This document shows positions 1 through 8,305 of a DNA stretch of 64,000 nt, piece by piece. The translations under genes were made by a program, and so were the position numbers. Position 1 is the first letter of the stretch. Every line of letters begins with the position of its first letter. This DNA comes from Sphingobacterium chungjuense (GTDB lineage: Bacteria > Bacteroidota > Bacteroidia > Sphingobacteriales > Sphingobacteriaceae), in NCBI RefSeq assembly GCF_011316935.1, contig NZ_WLYS01000004.1, positions 372,001-436,000 on the forward strand. The letters are read 5' to 3'. The notes beneath the pieces were generated by a model that ran no database searches, was not told the origin of the DNA, and worked only from the letters and a program-made list of their open reading frames with translations.

Positions 1-65
1 ACGAACACGTGGATAACATGACCAAAAGAAATGATATTGCGCTTCTATTAGAACTTATTCAATAA
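1..65 (+). CDS. 3' end of an unidentified gene (partial)
   Basis: An open frame read from position 3 encodes about 20 residues ending LLLELIQ and stops at TAA 63-65. It runs off the left edge of the window. The opposite-strand lipoprotein gene ends at 96, so the two genes would be convergent with 30 bp between them. The fragment is too short to identify, and it could be a chance open frame. Confidence 0.45.
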   Translation, partial: EHVDNMTKRNDIALLLELIQ

Positions 66-95
66 TAGTACTTCAAACAAATTATACGCTTCGTG

Positions 96-1331
96 TTAAC
101 GACGTATTCTAGCGGAAGCTCCAGTACCATTAGCTGTAGAATCTGCGGGAATCGTTCCGCGTGCATCAAGCGACACACCGACAGGTGTACGATTTGCGAT
201 CTGTAATACATCATCAGGTTGCACATTTCCTTCATCGGTAATTAAAAAACGTAGAACGGATCCACTTGTTCCCGAATTTGAATCGGCTACATATAGATAC
301 TGTGCGCCATCTCTTGTATCAATAGCTACACTTACCGGGTTTGTTAATAGTGTTTGAACACCAGTAATAACACGACTCGGTGCAATTTGAGTATTTGCTG
401 AATGAGTAGAGAAGTTTTCGAAAAATAAAATACGACCTTGACCAGCCACGAGAGTCCCAGTAAGATCTACAGCTTCTGTAGCCACCATTAAGTCCAACTG
501 CGGTGAATACGTCATACTATTTAAACTGCGGGAAGATGGAATATTTAAAGTAAAATCAGGAGTAATGTTAGGTAAAGAATCCAACGGATTACTCATTAAA
601 CGATTGGGAAGTTCTTCGTAAACTAGAATCTCTCCCTGTGTCGATGCGGTGGATATATAAGTTTTGTTACGGCGATCATTTTCCTGTATACTGATATCGT
701 GTATAAACACAGCACGAATTATTTTGTCCGGAAACGGAAGTCGGTAATTAGGGAGAGCCGGATTACTTCTAGATCTTGGGCGGCTGTATACAAATAGATC
801 TGACTGAGTAGGTCCTGCATCAGTAACTAATCTCGACCCTTGTAAAGCAGGCGGTATTGTGGTCGCGGCAGCACGAGCGTTGGCAAGCAGCAACATGTCG
901 GTACTAGGGTGATAAGCAATCCCACGGACTGCTGTAATCAGTTCGCTATTCACAGTTCCTTGCGCAGCAAGAGTTCCACGAACGGTATCAATATTCATGA
1001 CCTGCACAGAATTGTCAGTTCTGGCGATATTCTGCGCAGATTGAAAAAGCAATCTCGCTTCAGGACTATAAAATATAGCAGAGCCTCCGATAGCAAAAGT
1101 CCGATAATTTAAGTCATGTCGAGTAAAACTATTATCATCTGCCGGATCAACCACATATACATTTTGGATGACTTCCACATCGGAAAGACTAAACTGTGAT
1201 GTCGATATATACAACCTACTAATTGGACGAGTTGGACGGATAGGCTCGTCATCATCACGCAGACAACCTGTCAACGTACTTAATATTAATCCCAAAATCA
1301 TCAATCGACTCCAGCTCACCATGTTTACCAT
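96..1331 (-). CDS. Predicted surface/periplasmic lipoprotein, beta-propeller-like
   Basis: This 411-residue protein starts with a hydrophobic segment and a lipobox (LTGC, Cys23), followed by acidic residues (RDDDE), so it should be lipidated and exported. The rest is rich in short beta-strand-like segments with recurring patterns such as 'YHPSTDMLLLANARA', 'YSPQLDLMVATEA' and 'AIDTRDGAQYLYVADSNSG'. That last type is common in NHL/six-bladed propeller proteins that bind sugars or act as scaffolds. There is no catalytic motif I recognise. A second ATG lies three codons downstream (1322) and would give a more usual signal peptide length. No operon partner is visible; the gene is transcribed away from the trans-sulfuration gene. 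The lipoprotein call is firm; the propeller fold is an inference from strand periodicity. Confidence 0.7.
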   Translation of the reverse strand: MVNMVSWSRLMILGLILSTLTGCLRDDDEPIRPTRPISRLYISTSQFSLSDVEVIQNVYVVDPADDNSFTRHDLNYRTFAIGGSAIFYSPEARLLFQSAQNIARTDNSVQVMNIDTVRGTLAAQGTVNSELITAVRGIAYHPSTDMLLLANARAAATTIPPALQGSRLVTDAGPTQSDLFVYSRPRSRSNPALPNYRLPFPDKIIRAVFIHDISIQENDRRNKTYISTASTQGEILVYEELPNRLMSNPLDSLPNITPDFTLNIPSSRSLNSMTYSPQLDLMVATEAVDLTGTLVAGQGRILFFENFSTHSANTQIAPSRVITGVQTLLTNPVSVAIDTRDGAQYLYVADSNSGTSGSVLRFLITDEGNVQPDDVLQIANRTPVGVSLDARGTIPADSTANGTGASARIRR

Positions 1332-1468
1332 AATATTTAAACTACTACAAATGTAAAAAATAAAGTATTACGAAATACATGCCATTACATTTCTTAACAC
1401 ATCTTCACCTGCACGTTGTTCGAGATACAAATGTTACTAAACCATTGGAAATGAATACCACATTTATG

Positions 1469-1476
1469 TACATTTG
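1469..1476 (+). promoter_or_regulatory. Candidate -7 promoter box of the trans-sulfuration gene
   Basis: TACATTTG matches the Bacteroidota -7 consensus TANNTTTG exactly. It ends only 6 nt before the ATG at 1483, so transcription from it would begin at or next to the start codon. A TTG at 1444-1446 is a possible -33 element, with spacing at the long end. Confidence 0.45.
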
Positions 1477-1482
1477 CGAACT

Positions 1483-2655
1483 ATGCATAAAGACGATTCC
1501 AAAATCATACGCAATCAGGTTCCTCGTTCGGATAAAAGAGAGCACTCTGCACCTTTGTATTTAACGTCCAGCTTTATCTTCGATAGCGCAGAGCAAGGGC
1601 GTGCTATCTTCGCAGAAGAGGAAGAGGGAATGGTATACTCTAGGTATTCCAATCCAAATACAGATGAGTTTATCAGCAAAGTATGTATTATGGAAGGTGC
1701 TGAAGCTGGCTTATCTTTTTCGTCGGGTATGGCGGCAGTATTTGCGTCTTTTGCAGCCTTTATTCATAGTGGCGACCACATTGTATCGAGCCGAGCCATC
1801 TTCGGATCTACACATCAATTGTTTACGCAACTTTTCCCGCGCTGGGGCGTTACCACGACGTACGTCGACGGTGTTGACAAAGCGCAATGGGAAGAAGCGA
1901 TTCAAGAAAACACGAAAATCATCTTTTTAGAATCACCTTCCAATCCCGGTTTAGAATTAGTGGACTTGGAGTGGTTGGGCAAATTCAAAGAGAAATATCC
2001 GCATATATTGTTGATCATCGACAACTGCTTTGCTACGCCATATTTACAAAAACCATTGCAATATGGCTTTGATTTGTCGATTCATTCGGCTACGAAGTAT
2101 ATGGACGGACAAGGTCGCGTATTGGGCGGCGTAACGGTCGGTAAAAAAGAGCTGATTGATACGATGATGTTCTTCATTCGCCACACGGGTCCATCCATGT
2201 CTCCGTTCAATGCTTGGCTTATATCTAAAAGCTTGGACACACTGGGTTTACGCATGGATCGCCATTGTTCTAATGCATTAGCGCTGGCAGAAGCTTTGGA
2301 AAATAATCCAGAAATCGAAGATGTCAAATACCCATTTCTACCTTCGCATCCGCAATACGAATTGGCGAAGAAACAAATGAAAGCCGGTGGAGGCATCGTC
2401 ACTTTCGTGGTGAAAGGCGGTTTCGAACGTGCGAAGAACTTCATTGATCATTTAGAAATGATTCTCTGTACATCCAACTTAGGTGATAATCGTTCGATTG
2501 TCACTCATCCAGCTTCTACCACCCACTCCAAACTGTCGGAAGAAGAAAGATTGAACCTAGGCATTAAGCCTGGATCTATCCGTCTTTCGGTTGGCTTAGA
2601 AGACAAAGAAGACATCATTGCCGATGTCACCAATGCGTTGGATCAGACAAAATAG
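1483..2655 (+). CDS. metZ: O-succinylhomoserine sulfhydrylase-type trans-sulfuration enzyme (PLP-dependent)
   Basis: This 390-residue protein belongs to the Cys/Met-metabolism PLP enzyme family. Visible hallmarks are the YSRYSNPNTDEF segment near the N-terminus, the SSGMAA phosphate-binding turn, the 'DNCFATPYLQKP' cofactor Asp region, and 'SATKYMDGQG' with the Schiff-base lysine at about residue 205. Length is normal. The family makes homocysteine or cystathionine from activated homoserine in the cytoplasm; the closest subtype by pattern is the MetZ/O-succinylhomoserine sulfhydrylase group, but cystathionine gamma-synthase or lyase cannot be excluded by eye. I chose ATG 1483 over an in-frame TTG at 1474, because the TTG lies inside the promoter-like box TACATTTG. 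It is a stand-alone gene with the metal-related pair downstream. Confidence 0.88.
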   Translation: MHKDDSKIIRNQVPRSDKREHSAPLYLTSSFIFDSAEQGRAIFAEEEEGMVYSRYSNPNTDEFISKVCIMEGAEAGLSFSSGMAAVFASFAAFIHSGDHIVSSRAIFGSTHQLFTQLFPRWGVTTTYVDGVDKAQWEEAIQENTKIIFLESPSNPGLELVDLEWLGKFKEKYPHILLIIDNCFATPYLQKPLQYGFDLSIHSATKYMDGQGRVLGGVTVGKKELIDTMMFFIRHTGPSMSPFNAWLISKSLDTLGLRMDRHCSNALALAEALENNPEIEDVKYPFLPSHPQYELAKKQMKAGGGIVTFVVKGGFERAKNFIDHLEMILCTSNLGDNRSIVTHPASTTHSKLSEEERLNLGIKPGSIRLSVGLEDKEDIIADVTNALDQTK

Positions 2656-2694
2656 GCATCAACTTGCTTCAGCAGAATTTGTGTATCTGCTTTA

Positions 2695-2702
2695 TATTTT
2701 TG
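2695..2702 (+). promoter_or_regulatory. Candidate -7 promoter box for the cysteine-rich exported protein
   Basis: TATTTTTG is an exact TANNTTTG match, 13 nt before the ATG at 2716. No convincing -33 TTG is at the usual distance, so this is tentative. Confidence 0.4.
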
Positions 2703-2715
2703 ACATTTGTAATAG

Positions 2716-3168
2716 ATGATTAGAATTTTGTCCATATTTCTATTGTTAGTATACTCGCTTACCAGCACGGGTGCGACGGTGTATTACCATACTTGTGGAC
2801 AAAACTCTCAGATCTCCATTTTTAAGAAGCAAAATAACTCCAAGGCCTGTGCTTTCTGCACGGGAGACGAAGGTTCTTGTAGTTTGGAGCAACAAGAGCA
2901 AGATCACACGGATACTTCTTGTGAACTGGATCACACGTGCTGTACGGATGTACAGGTCGAACTAAACAACGGTGACGATCAAGCCGTTACCAACTTATTA
3001 AAGGATTTTAACACGCTTTCGCCAGCAGAATTTATTATTCCTTGGATCATGGTATTTCACCATGCATTATTTGATGCCCCTGCACCAAATAAGACCACAC
3101 TTGCTTCTCTAGTGCCTACAGGCACATTCCCAAATACCTATCTCGTCAATTGCAATTTCCGTATTTGA
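2716..3168 (+). CDS. HYC_CC_PP-type cysteine-rich exported protein
   Basis: A 150-residue protein with an N-terminal signal peptide (hydrophobic stretch, residues 3-20). It then has 'YYHTCG', a CAFC pair, further cysteines at 55 and 69, and an adjacent Cys-Cys pair (75/76). The seven cysteines and the His-x-Cys / Cys-Cys order fit the small Bacteroidota family usually found beside TonB receptors or metal-resistance genes. That location is exactly what is seen here: the next gene 69 bp downstream is a TonB receptor with a heavy-metal-associated domain. A role in periplasmic metal (probably copper) binding is an inference from cysteine content and context; no enzyme motif is present. A hairpin-forming repeat (CTGCCA at 3190, TGGCAG at 3202) lies between the two genes. 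Confidence 0.75.
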   Translation: MIRILSIFLLLVYSLTSTGATVYYHTCGQNSQISIFKKQNNSKACAFCTGDEGSCSLEQQEQDHTDTSCELDHTCCTDVQVELNNGDDQAVTNLLKDFNTLSPAEFIIPWIMVFHHALFDAPAPNKTTLASLVPTGTFPNTYLVNCNFRI

Positions 3169-3237
3169 TTTTAGTGTAGTCTCATTATTCTGCCACGTAA
3201 TTGGCAGCAAACAAGTACTCTACATTAAAATACATTT

Positions 3238-5844
3238 ATGAAAAATATACATTATTTGTGTATAGCGTTATTTTTAGCGGCTATACAATGGTCATACGCG
3301 CAAGAAGCTAACAAGGTTACCTTTGACGTAGCAGGCAATTGCGGTATGTGTAAACAAAGAATCGAGAAAGCCGGTAAAGATGCCGGTGCATCCCAAATTG
3401 TATGGGATCCTAACACGGGCAAAGCCGAAGTTATCTTCAATAGCAAAAAAACTAGCGTTTCGAAGATAAAAGAAGCCATTGCGGCAGCGGGACATGATAC
3501 TGACGAGTTCAAAGCGCCTGACGAAGTATACAATGCACTCCACACCTGCTGTCTGTATGAGCGCATGGGCGAAGAAGGTGCTGTGACAGGGAAAAAAATG
3601 CAAAACAATCCGGATGATCCTGCACATCACGATCATGATCACGAAGTACGTGGCGTGGTGGTGAATGAAAGCGAGAATGGCAACCTGAAACCTATCCAAG
3701 GCGCTACGGTGTACTGGCTAGAAAACCCAGAGAAGAAAGTACAATCGGACAAGGACGGAATTTTCAAGATCATGCACGAACATGATTATAAGCGTTTGGT
3801 CGTGTCTCACACAGCCATGCAGGCGGATACGTTGGAAGTCACGAAGATGCATGAAGTGCTGGTGGTACAGTCCAAAAACAATGTGTTGAAGGAAGTGGTG
3901 GTTTCTCGTCAACAGAAGTCCAACTACATCTCTCGCATGAATGCGACTCGCGTAGAAACGTTGACCGCAAGAGAACTTTTCAAAGCCGCTTGTTGTGATC
4001 TGAGCGAAAGTTTTGAGACCAATGCATCCGTAGATGTCGTGAGCAGTGATGCCGTCACCGGCAGCAAGCAAATCCAGATGTTGGGACTCAGCGGCATCTA
4101 TACCCAATTGACCGTTGAAGGATTACCAGGACCAAGAGGTTTTGCGATTCCCTTGGGATTAAACAGCATTTCTGGCAGCTGGATTGATGCGATTAACATC
4201 AGTAAAGGTATTGGTTCGGTGGTCAATGGTTTTGAAAATATGGCCGGGCAAATCAACGTTGAGCTTAAAAAACCACATAATACGGATCGTCTTTATTTCA
4301 ATGCCTATGGCAACAATATGGGCCGTACTGACGTCAACCTCAACGTTTCGCAGCGACTAAGTGATAATTGGTCTGTGGGCTTCTTATTGCATGACAATTT
4401 CATGTACAATCGTCACATGAACTTTAGTAATAATGGTTTTCGCGACATCCCAGTCGGAAATTTGTTTAGCGGTGTCAACCGTTGGCATTACCAGAATGAT
4501 CACGGCGTGATTGTACAATTTGGCATCAAATATTTGCACGATAATCGTGTTGGTGGTGAGATTGATTTTGACAAAAACAACGATCAATTTACCACCAATC
4601 GATATGGATTAGGATTTATCAATAAGCGAGTAGAAGGTTTTGCGAAAGTAGGCTATGTATTTCCGACCAATCTGCACCGCAGCATTGGCTTGCAGCTGTC
4701 GGCAAGCAACTACGATCAAGAAAGCTTCTTCGGACTAACAGGATACAACAACAATCATTCTTCCGGCTACGCCAACCTGATTTTCCAAGATGTGATCGGC
4801 AGCGAAGCGCACAAATATAAAGTGGGTGCGTCCTTGCAATATGATAAGTACAAGGAAGATCTTTTTTACACTTCCCCAGGCATCAACTACCAAATGGGTC
4901 GGCAAGAGCGCGTAGCAGGTGTATTTGGAGAATATACCTACAGCCCGGTTGAAAAATTAGACGTGGTCTTGGGATTGCGCCAAGATCATAATAATTTGTA
5001 CGGTTGGTTCACCACACCGCGCGGCGTGATTCGTTATCAGCCAGCCACCAACACGACCTTGCGTTTGAGCTCTGGCCGCGGACAGCGGACGGCTAATATC
5101 TTTGCAGAAAATTTAGGGATTTTTGCTTCGAGCAGAAGTATTGCGAATCTAGATGGTATCGTGAATGGTGCTGGCGCTTATGGCCTTCGGCCAGAAGTAT
5201 CTTGGAACACTGGATTTAGCGTAGATCAAAACTTTTCATTATTTGGCCGCGAGGCGGGTGTATCCTTCGAACTTTTTCACAACAATTTTCAGAATCAGGT
5301 CGTGATCGATTGGGAGAATCCGCGTGAAGTCGGCTTCTATAATTTAGAGGGAAAATCCTTCTCCAACAGTTTGCAGACAGAGTTTCGTTTTATGCCGATC
5401 CAGCACTTAGAAGCGCGGTTTGCTTACCGTTATTTGGATGTGCAGACCGATTATCAAACTGGTCGCTTGCAAAAACCATTAATTGCAAAACACCGTGGTT
5501 TTATGAATTTGGGTTATAATACGCATGGCGGATGGTCGTTTGATTATACGCTAAATGTGGTGGGGCAAAAACGGATTCCACCAACCACAGGAAATCCTGT
5601 ACAGTATCAATTAGAAGATCGTTCTCCAGCATACGTCACCATGAATGCACAAGTATCCAAGACATTTGGGAAGAACAAAAACTTCGATATATATGTCGGT
5701 GGTGAGAATCTAAGTAACTTCTTCCAAAAAGATCCAATTTTGGCTTTTGATCAGCCATTTGGCAGCAATTTCGACACCAATATGCTTTGGGGCCCGCTCA
5801 CCGGACGCATGTTTTACACCGGAATTCGCTATCACATCAAATAA
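3238..5844 (+). CDS. TonB-dependent receptor with N-terminal heavy-metal-associated (HMA) domain
   Basis: 868 residues in several parts. There is a signal peptide (about 1-21), then an HMA-like ferredoxin fold with the metal motif GNCGMC (Cys35, Cys38). A 'HTCCLYE' Cys pair (104/105) and a His-rich stretch (His130-136) follow. Next come a carboxypeptidase-regulatory-like beta domain (about 137-225), a plug domain (about 230-340) and a TonB beta-barrel ending in an aromatic-rich C-terminus. The barrel should sit in the outer membrane and take up a substrate with TonB energy. The metal motifs suggest that it senses or imports copper or another soft metal; specificity is inferred. It follows the cysteine-rich exported protein in the same direction, probably as one unit. 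The HMA domain is unusual at the N-terminus of an outer-membrane receptor, although related architectures are known in Bacteroidota. Confidence 0.88.
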   Translation: MKNIHYLCIALFLAAIQWSYAQEANKVTFDVAGNCGMCKQRIEKAGKDAGASQIVWDPNTGKAEVIFNSKKTSVSKIKEAIAAAGHDTDEFKAPDEVYNALHTCCLYERMGEEGAVTGKKMQNNPDDPAHHDHDHEVRGVVVNESENGNLKPIQGATVYWLENPEKKVQSDKDGIFKIMHEHDYKRLVVSHTAMQADTLEVTKMHEVLVVQSKNNVLKEVVVSRQQKSNYISRMNATRVETLTARELFKAACCDLSESFETNASVDVVSSDAVTGSKQIQMLGLSGIYTQLTVEGLPGPRGFAIPLGLNSISGSWIDAINISKGIGSVVNGFENMAGQINVELKKPHNTDRLYFNAYGNNMGRTDVNLNVSQRLSDNWSVGFLLHDNFMYNRHMNFSNNGFRDIPVGNLFSGVNRWHYQNDHGVIVQFGIKYLHDNRVGGEIDFDKNNDQFTTNRYGLGFINKRVEGFAKVGYVFPTNLHRSIGLQLSASNYDQESFFGLTGYNNNHSSGYANLIFQDVIGSEAHKYKVGASLQYDKYKEDLFYTSPGINYQMGRQERVAGVFGEYTYSPVEKLDVVLGLRQDHNNLYGWFTTPRGVIRYQPATNTTLRLSSGRGQRTANIFAENLGIFASSRSIANLDGIVNGAGAYGLRPEVSWNTGFSVDQNFSLFGREAGVSFELFHNNFQNQVVIDWENPREVGFYNLEGKSFSNSLQTEFRFMPIQHLEARFAYRYLDVQTDYQTGRLQKPLIAKHRGFMNLGYNTHGGWSFDYTLNVVGQKRIPPTTGNPVQYQLEDRSPAYVTMNAQVSKTFGKNKNFDIYVGGENLSNFFQKDPILAFDQPFGSNFDTNMLWGPLTGRMFYTGIRYHIK

Positions 5845-5873
5845 GCATGAGGTGATCGAAAACAAAGAATCCC

Positions 5874-5918
5874 TGATTAACAGCTTCTGTTAATCAGGGA
5901 TTCTTTTTATAAAGACCA
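5874..5918. terminator. Bidirectional terminator hairpin between TonB receptor and maf
   Basis: A perfect 20-bp stem (5874-5893 with 5897-5916) with a CTT loop is followed by T's to 5918 on the plus strand. A-rich sequence on the left gives a weaker U-tract on the minus strand. It lies between two convergent genes, so it can serve both. Confidence 0.85.
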
Positions 5919-5927
5919 TGTCAGTTC

Positions 5928-6530
5928 TTATCGATCCCCTGCTATAAACTGTTTCAATTCACGATATAAACGAGCGGTCGGCAATCCCATCACATTCTCG
6001 TACGCGCCATCGATGCGTTCTACCGCAATACGGCCGATCCATTCTTGAATCCCGTACGAACCGGCCTTATCCATTGGATTGTAATTGGCTATGTAATAAT
6101 CAATCTCTTGCTCTTCCAACTCCACAAACCATACCGCGGTGCGCTCCACAAACTGATGCACCCGACCGCGCAAGGCCAAGGTCACTCCTGTATAGACTGC
6201 GTGTTCACGACCGGATAACTGAGCAAGTACAGATTTCGCTTCAGCCACATCGGCCGGCTTGCCCAGCATCGTACCGTGTTCGTCAGCCACTAAAGTATCG
6301 GCTACGATCACCAGACGATCATGATAAGATTCGTCCGAGAAAGCGGTTAGTTTAGCTGCCGCAATGGCCGATACAATTTCTTCTGGCGTGAGCGTGGTAT
6401 CAATATGCTCATCCACTTCTGGAATCTCTACCGTAAAATCTAAATCCAATTTTCGAAGTAGCTCCTGTCTTCTGGGAGACTGTGAACCCAATATAATCGG
6501 AGTATCTTTTAATTTTTCAATAAATATCAT
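5928..6530 (-). CDS. maf: Maf family nucleotide pyrophosphatase
   Basis: This 200-residue protein has the Maf signature 'ILGSQSPRRQELLRKL' near its N-terminus, the catalytic 'DTLVADEH...LGKP' segment, and 'YTGVTL' and 'DKAGSYGIQ' motifs. Members hydrolyse nucleoside triphosphates such as dTTP/UTP or modified bases to the monophosphate, which guards against misincorporation. I place the start at ATG 6530: it lies 4 nt after the stop of kdsC, and the extra upstream codons to 6551 would overlap kdsC. It is therefore the second gene of a kdsC-maf pair. Which Maf subclass (YhdE or YceF type) it belongs to is not decided here. Confidence 0.92.
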   Translation of the reverse strand: MIFIEKLKDTPIILGSQSPRRQELLRKLDLDFTVEIPEVDEHIDTTLTPEEIVSAIAAAKLTAFSDESYHDRLVIVADTLVADEHGTMLGKPADVAEAKSVLAQLSGREHAVYTGVTLALRGRVHQFVERTAVWFVELEEQEIDYYIANYNPMDKAGSYGIQEWIGRIAVERIDGAYENVMGLPTARLYRELKQFIAGDR

Positions 6531-6534
6531 GCTA

Positions 6535-7053
6535 CTAATTACTTTTAACACTGGACGAAGCCGGCCATTTTCCTTGAGTTTTCAATACTTTTTCTAATAC
6601 ATCGCGCACAGCACCTTGGCCGCCAGCAAAGGGAGATTGATAACGACTGATCGCTTTAATCTCTTCCGCCGCGTCTTTCGGACAGGCTGGCAAGCCTATG
6701 ATAGACATGGCTTCTAAATCGGGCATATCATCTCCCATATACAGTGTGCATTTTAGATCAATCGAAAGCTGTTCGCAAAGTTGCAATAGCAATGTTTTCT
6801 TGTCGGCAACGCCCAAATGGATATGCTCTACACCTAATCCGCGTAAGCGTTTTTCTACGCCAGTAGAGCGACCGCCTGTAATGATCAGAATAAGTATGCC
6901 TGCTTGCACGGCTGCTTGGATGGCAAATCCGTCGCGCACGTGAAAAGTGCGGAGTTGATGGCCTTCTTCGGTAACGAGAATCGTTCCATCGGTCAATACG
7001 CCATCTACATCCAGCACGACGGTCTGGATGTGTTGAAAATCTCTCAATATCAT
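6535..7053 (-). CDS. kdsC: 3-deoxy-D-manno-octulosonate 8-phosphate phosphatase (KdsC-like HAD)
   Basis: 172 residues, the normal length for KdsC, a tetrameric HAD phosphatase without a cap domain. Motif I is VVLDVDGVLTDG (nucleophile Asp15, acid/base Asp17). Motif II is 'IITGGRS', a lysine follows in 'VADKKTLL', and motif III is 'YMGDDMPDLEAM'. The enzyme dephosphorylates Kdo-8-phosphate in the cytoplasm for lipid A/core synthesis. It has its own promoter-like box at 7061-7068 and reads into maf, suggesting co-transcription. Related HAD proteins (CMP-sialate-type fusions) are excluded by length. Confidence 0.9.
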   Translation of the reverse strand: MILRDFQHIQTVVLDVDGVLTDGTILVTEEGHQLRTFHVRDGFAIQAAVQAGILILIITGGRSTGVEKRLRGLGVEHIHLGVADKKTLLLQLCEQLSIDLKCTLYMGDDMPDLEAMSIIGLPACPKDAAEEIKAISRYQSPFAGGQGAVRDVLEKVLKTQGKWPASSSVKSN

Positions 7054-7060
7054 ATCGCTT

Positions 7061-7095
7061 CAAAAGTAGGGATAAAATCCGGATGCCGAATCAAA
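7061..7095 (-). promoter_or_regulatory. Candidate kdsC promoter
   Basis: Read on the minus strand, TACTTTTG (7061-7068) matches TANNTTTG exactly, and a TTTG (7092-7095) lies 23 bp upstream as a -33 element. The box ends 7 nt before the ATG at 7053, so the mRNA would have almost no leader. Confidence 0.5.
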
Positions 7096-7114
7096 GCGCT
7101 GCTCATTCCATAAC

Positions 7115-7140
7115 AAAAAAGGCTTCCCGTTGGGAAGCCT
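7115..7140 (-). terminator. floA terminator
   Basis: The hairpin has 9-bp arms (7120-7128 and 7132-7140) with a 3-nt loop. It is followed on the minus strand by a run of T (7119-7115), 20 nt beyond the floA stop codon. Confidence 0.85.
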
Positions 7141-7160
7141 ACAAAACCATTTGTTCTAGT

Positions 7161-8138
7161 TTATTTTTTGTTAGATTCTCCAGGTTTGGAGATCGACGTA
7201 CGCATATCCGTATCTGCCTGAATATTTTGCATTTTATAATAATCCATGATACCGAGATTACCATTGCGGAATGCTTCAGCCATCGCCATTGGCACCTGTG
7301 CTTCGGCTTCGATTACCTTCGCTCTCGCTTCTTGCGCTTTGGCGCGCATTTCTTGCTCATTGGCTACGGCCATCGCACGGCGCTCTTCTGCACGCGCATT
7401 CGCTACCTTCAAATCGGCTTCTGCCTGATCCGTCTGTAGTTTTGCACCTACGTTTTCGCCGATATCAATATCGGCGATATCGATGGATAAGATTTCGAAT
7501 GCCGTACCCGAATCCAATCCTTTGGAAAGCACCGTCTTCGAGATCCGATCTGGATTTTCCAACACATGTTTATGATCGATGGATGAACCAATGGTGGTCA
7601 CGATACCCTCTCCGACGCGCGCGAGGATTGTTTCCTCGCCAGCACCACCTACGAGTTGATTAATATTCGCACGAACAGTCACACGCGCTTTGGCGATAAG
7701 CTGTATACCATCTTTCGCCACAGCGGCTACGGGCGGCGTGTTGATCACGTTAGGATTTACCGACAACTGCACTGCATCAAATACATCTCTACCTGCCAAA
7801 TCGATGGCTGTAGCTAATTTAAAATCGAGTGGAATATTGGCTTTATCAGCCGATATCAATGCTTTAATTACTTTATTTACATTTCCACCCGCGAGGTAAT
7901 GCGTCTCAATTTCATTGGTGGTAATTCTTAAACCTGCTTTCGTCGAAATAATCATCGCATTAGAAATTAATGCTGGTGGTACTTTACGGAGTCTCATCAG
8001 CACTAGATTTAACAAGCTGATTTTTACATTGGATAATTGCGCCGTGAACCACAGATTGACTGGTAAGAGGTAAAGCAATAGAAATAGGGCAATGACTGCA
8101 CCTACAATAATTAAAACAATTTGTATTTCAGATCCCAT
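7161..8138 (-). CDS. floA: Flotillin-like protein FloA
   Basis: 325 residues, typical for FloA/YqfA. An N-terminal membrane-inserted hydrophobic segment (about residues 4-28) is followed by an SPFH/band-7-like region ('[19 protein letters not shown]' and '[21 protein letters not shown]'). A C-terminal alanine/glutamate-rich coiled coil follows ('[29 protein letters not shown]'-like heptads, about 240-290). Such proteins assemble into membrane microdomain scaffolds. The gene is transcribed alone, with its own terminator and no NfeD-like partner in the window. The long Ala-rich coiled coil and the SPFH motifs make the assignment secure; what it scaffolds here is unknown. Confidence 0.93.
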   Translation of the reverse strand: MGSEIQIVLIIVGAVIALFLLLYLLPVNLWFTAQLSNVKISLLNLVLMRLRKVPPALISNAMIISTKAGLRITTNEIETHYLAGGNVNKVIKALISADKANIPLDFKLATAIDLAGRDVFDAVQLSVNPNVINTPPVAAVAKDGIQLIAKARVTVRANINQLVGGAGEETILARVGEGIVTTIGSSIDHKHVLENPDRISKTVLSKGLDSGTAFEILSIDIADIDIGENVGAKLQTDQAEADLKVANARAEERRAMAVANEQEMRAKAQEARAKVIEAEAQVPMAMAEAFRNGNLGIMDYYKMQNIQADTDMRTSISKPGESNKK

Positions 8139-8305
8139 ATTCAGATTAATTGTATATCTCCTAAAGATATAAAAAAGTATACATAATACGCGATTTAGCT
8201 AGCCTTAACTTGAGGTTTAATATTCGATTCCGTAAAATAATTTCACCATTCGACGCATTTTATCCATATTTGAATCATCGTTTAGCAATTACCACCAAAT
8301 ATCTT

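Noticed and set aside
3252..4107. Three minus-strand open frames inside the TonB receptor gene
   Set aside because: They show no signal peptide or motif and shadow a clear plus-strand protein.
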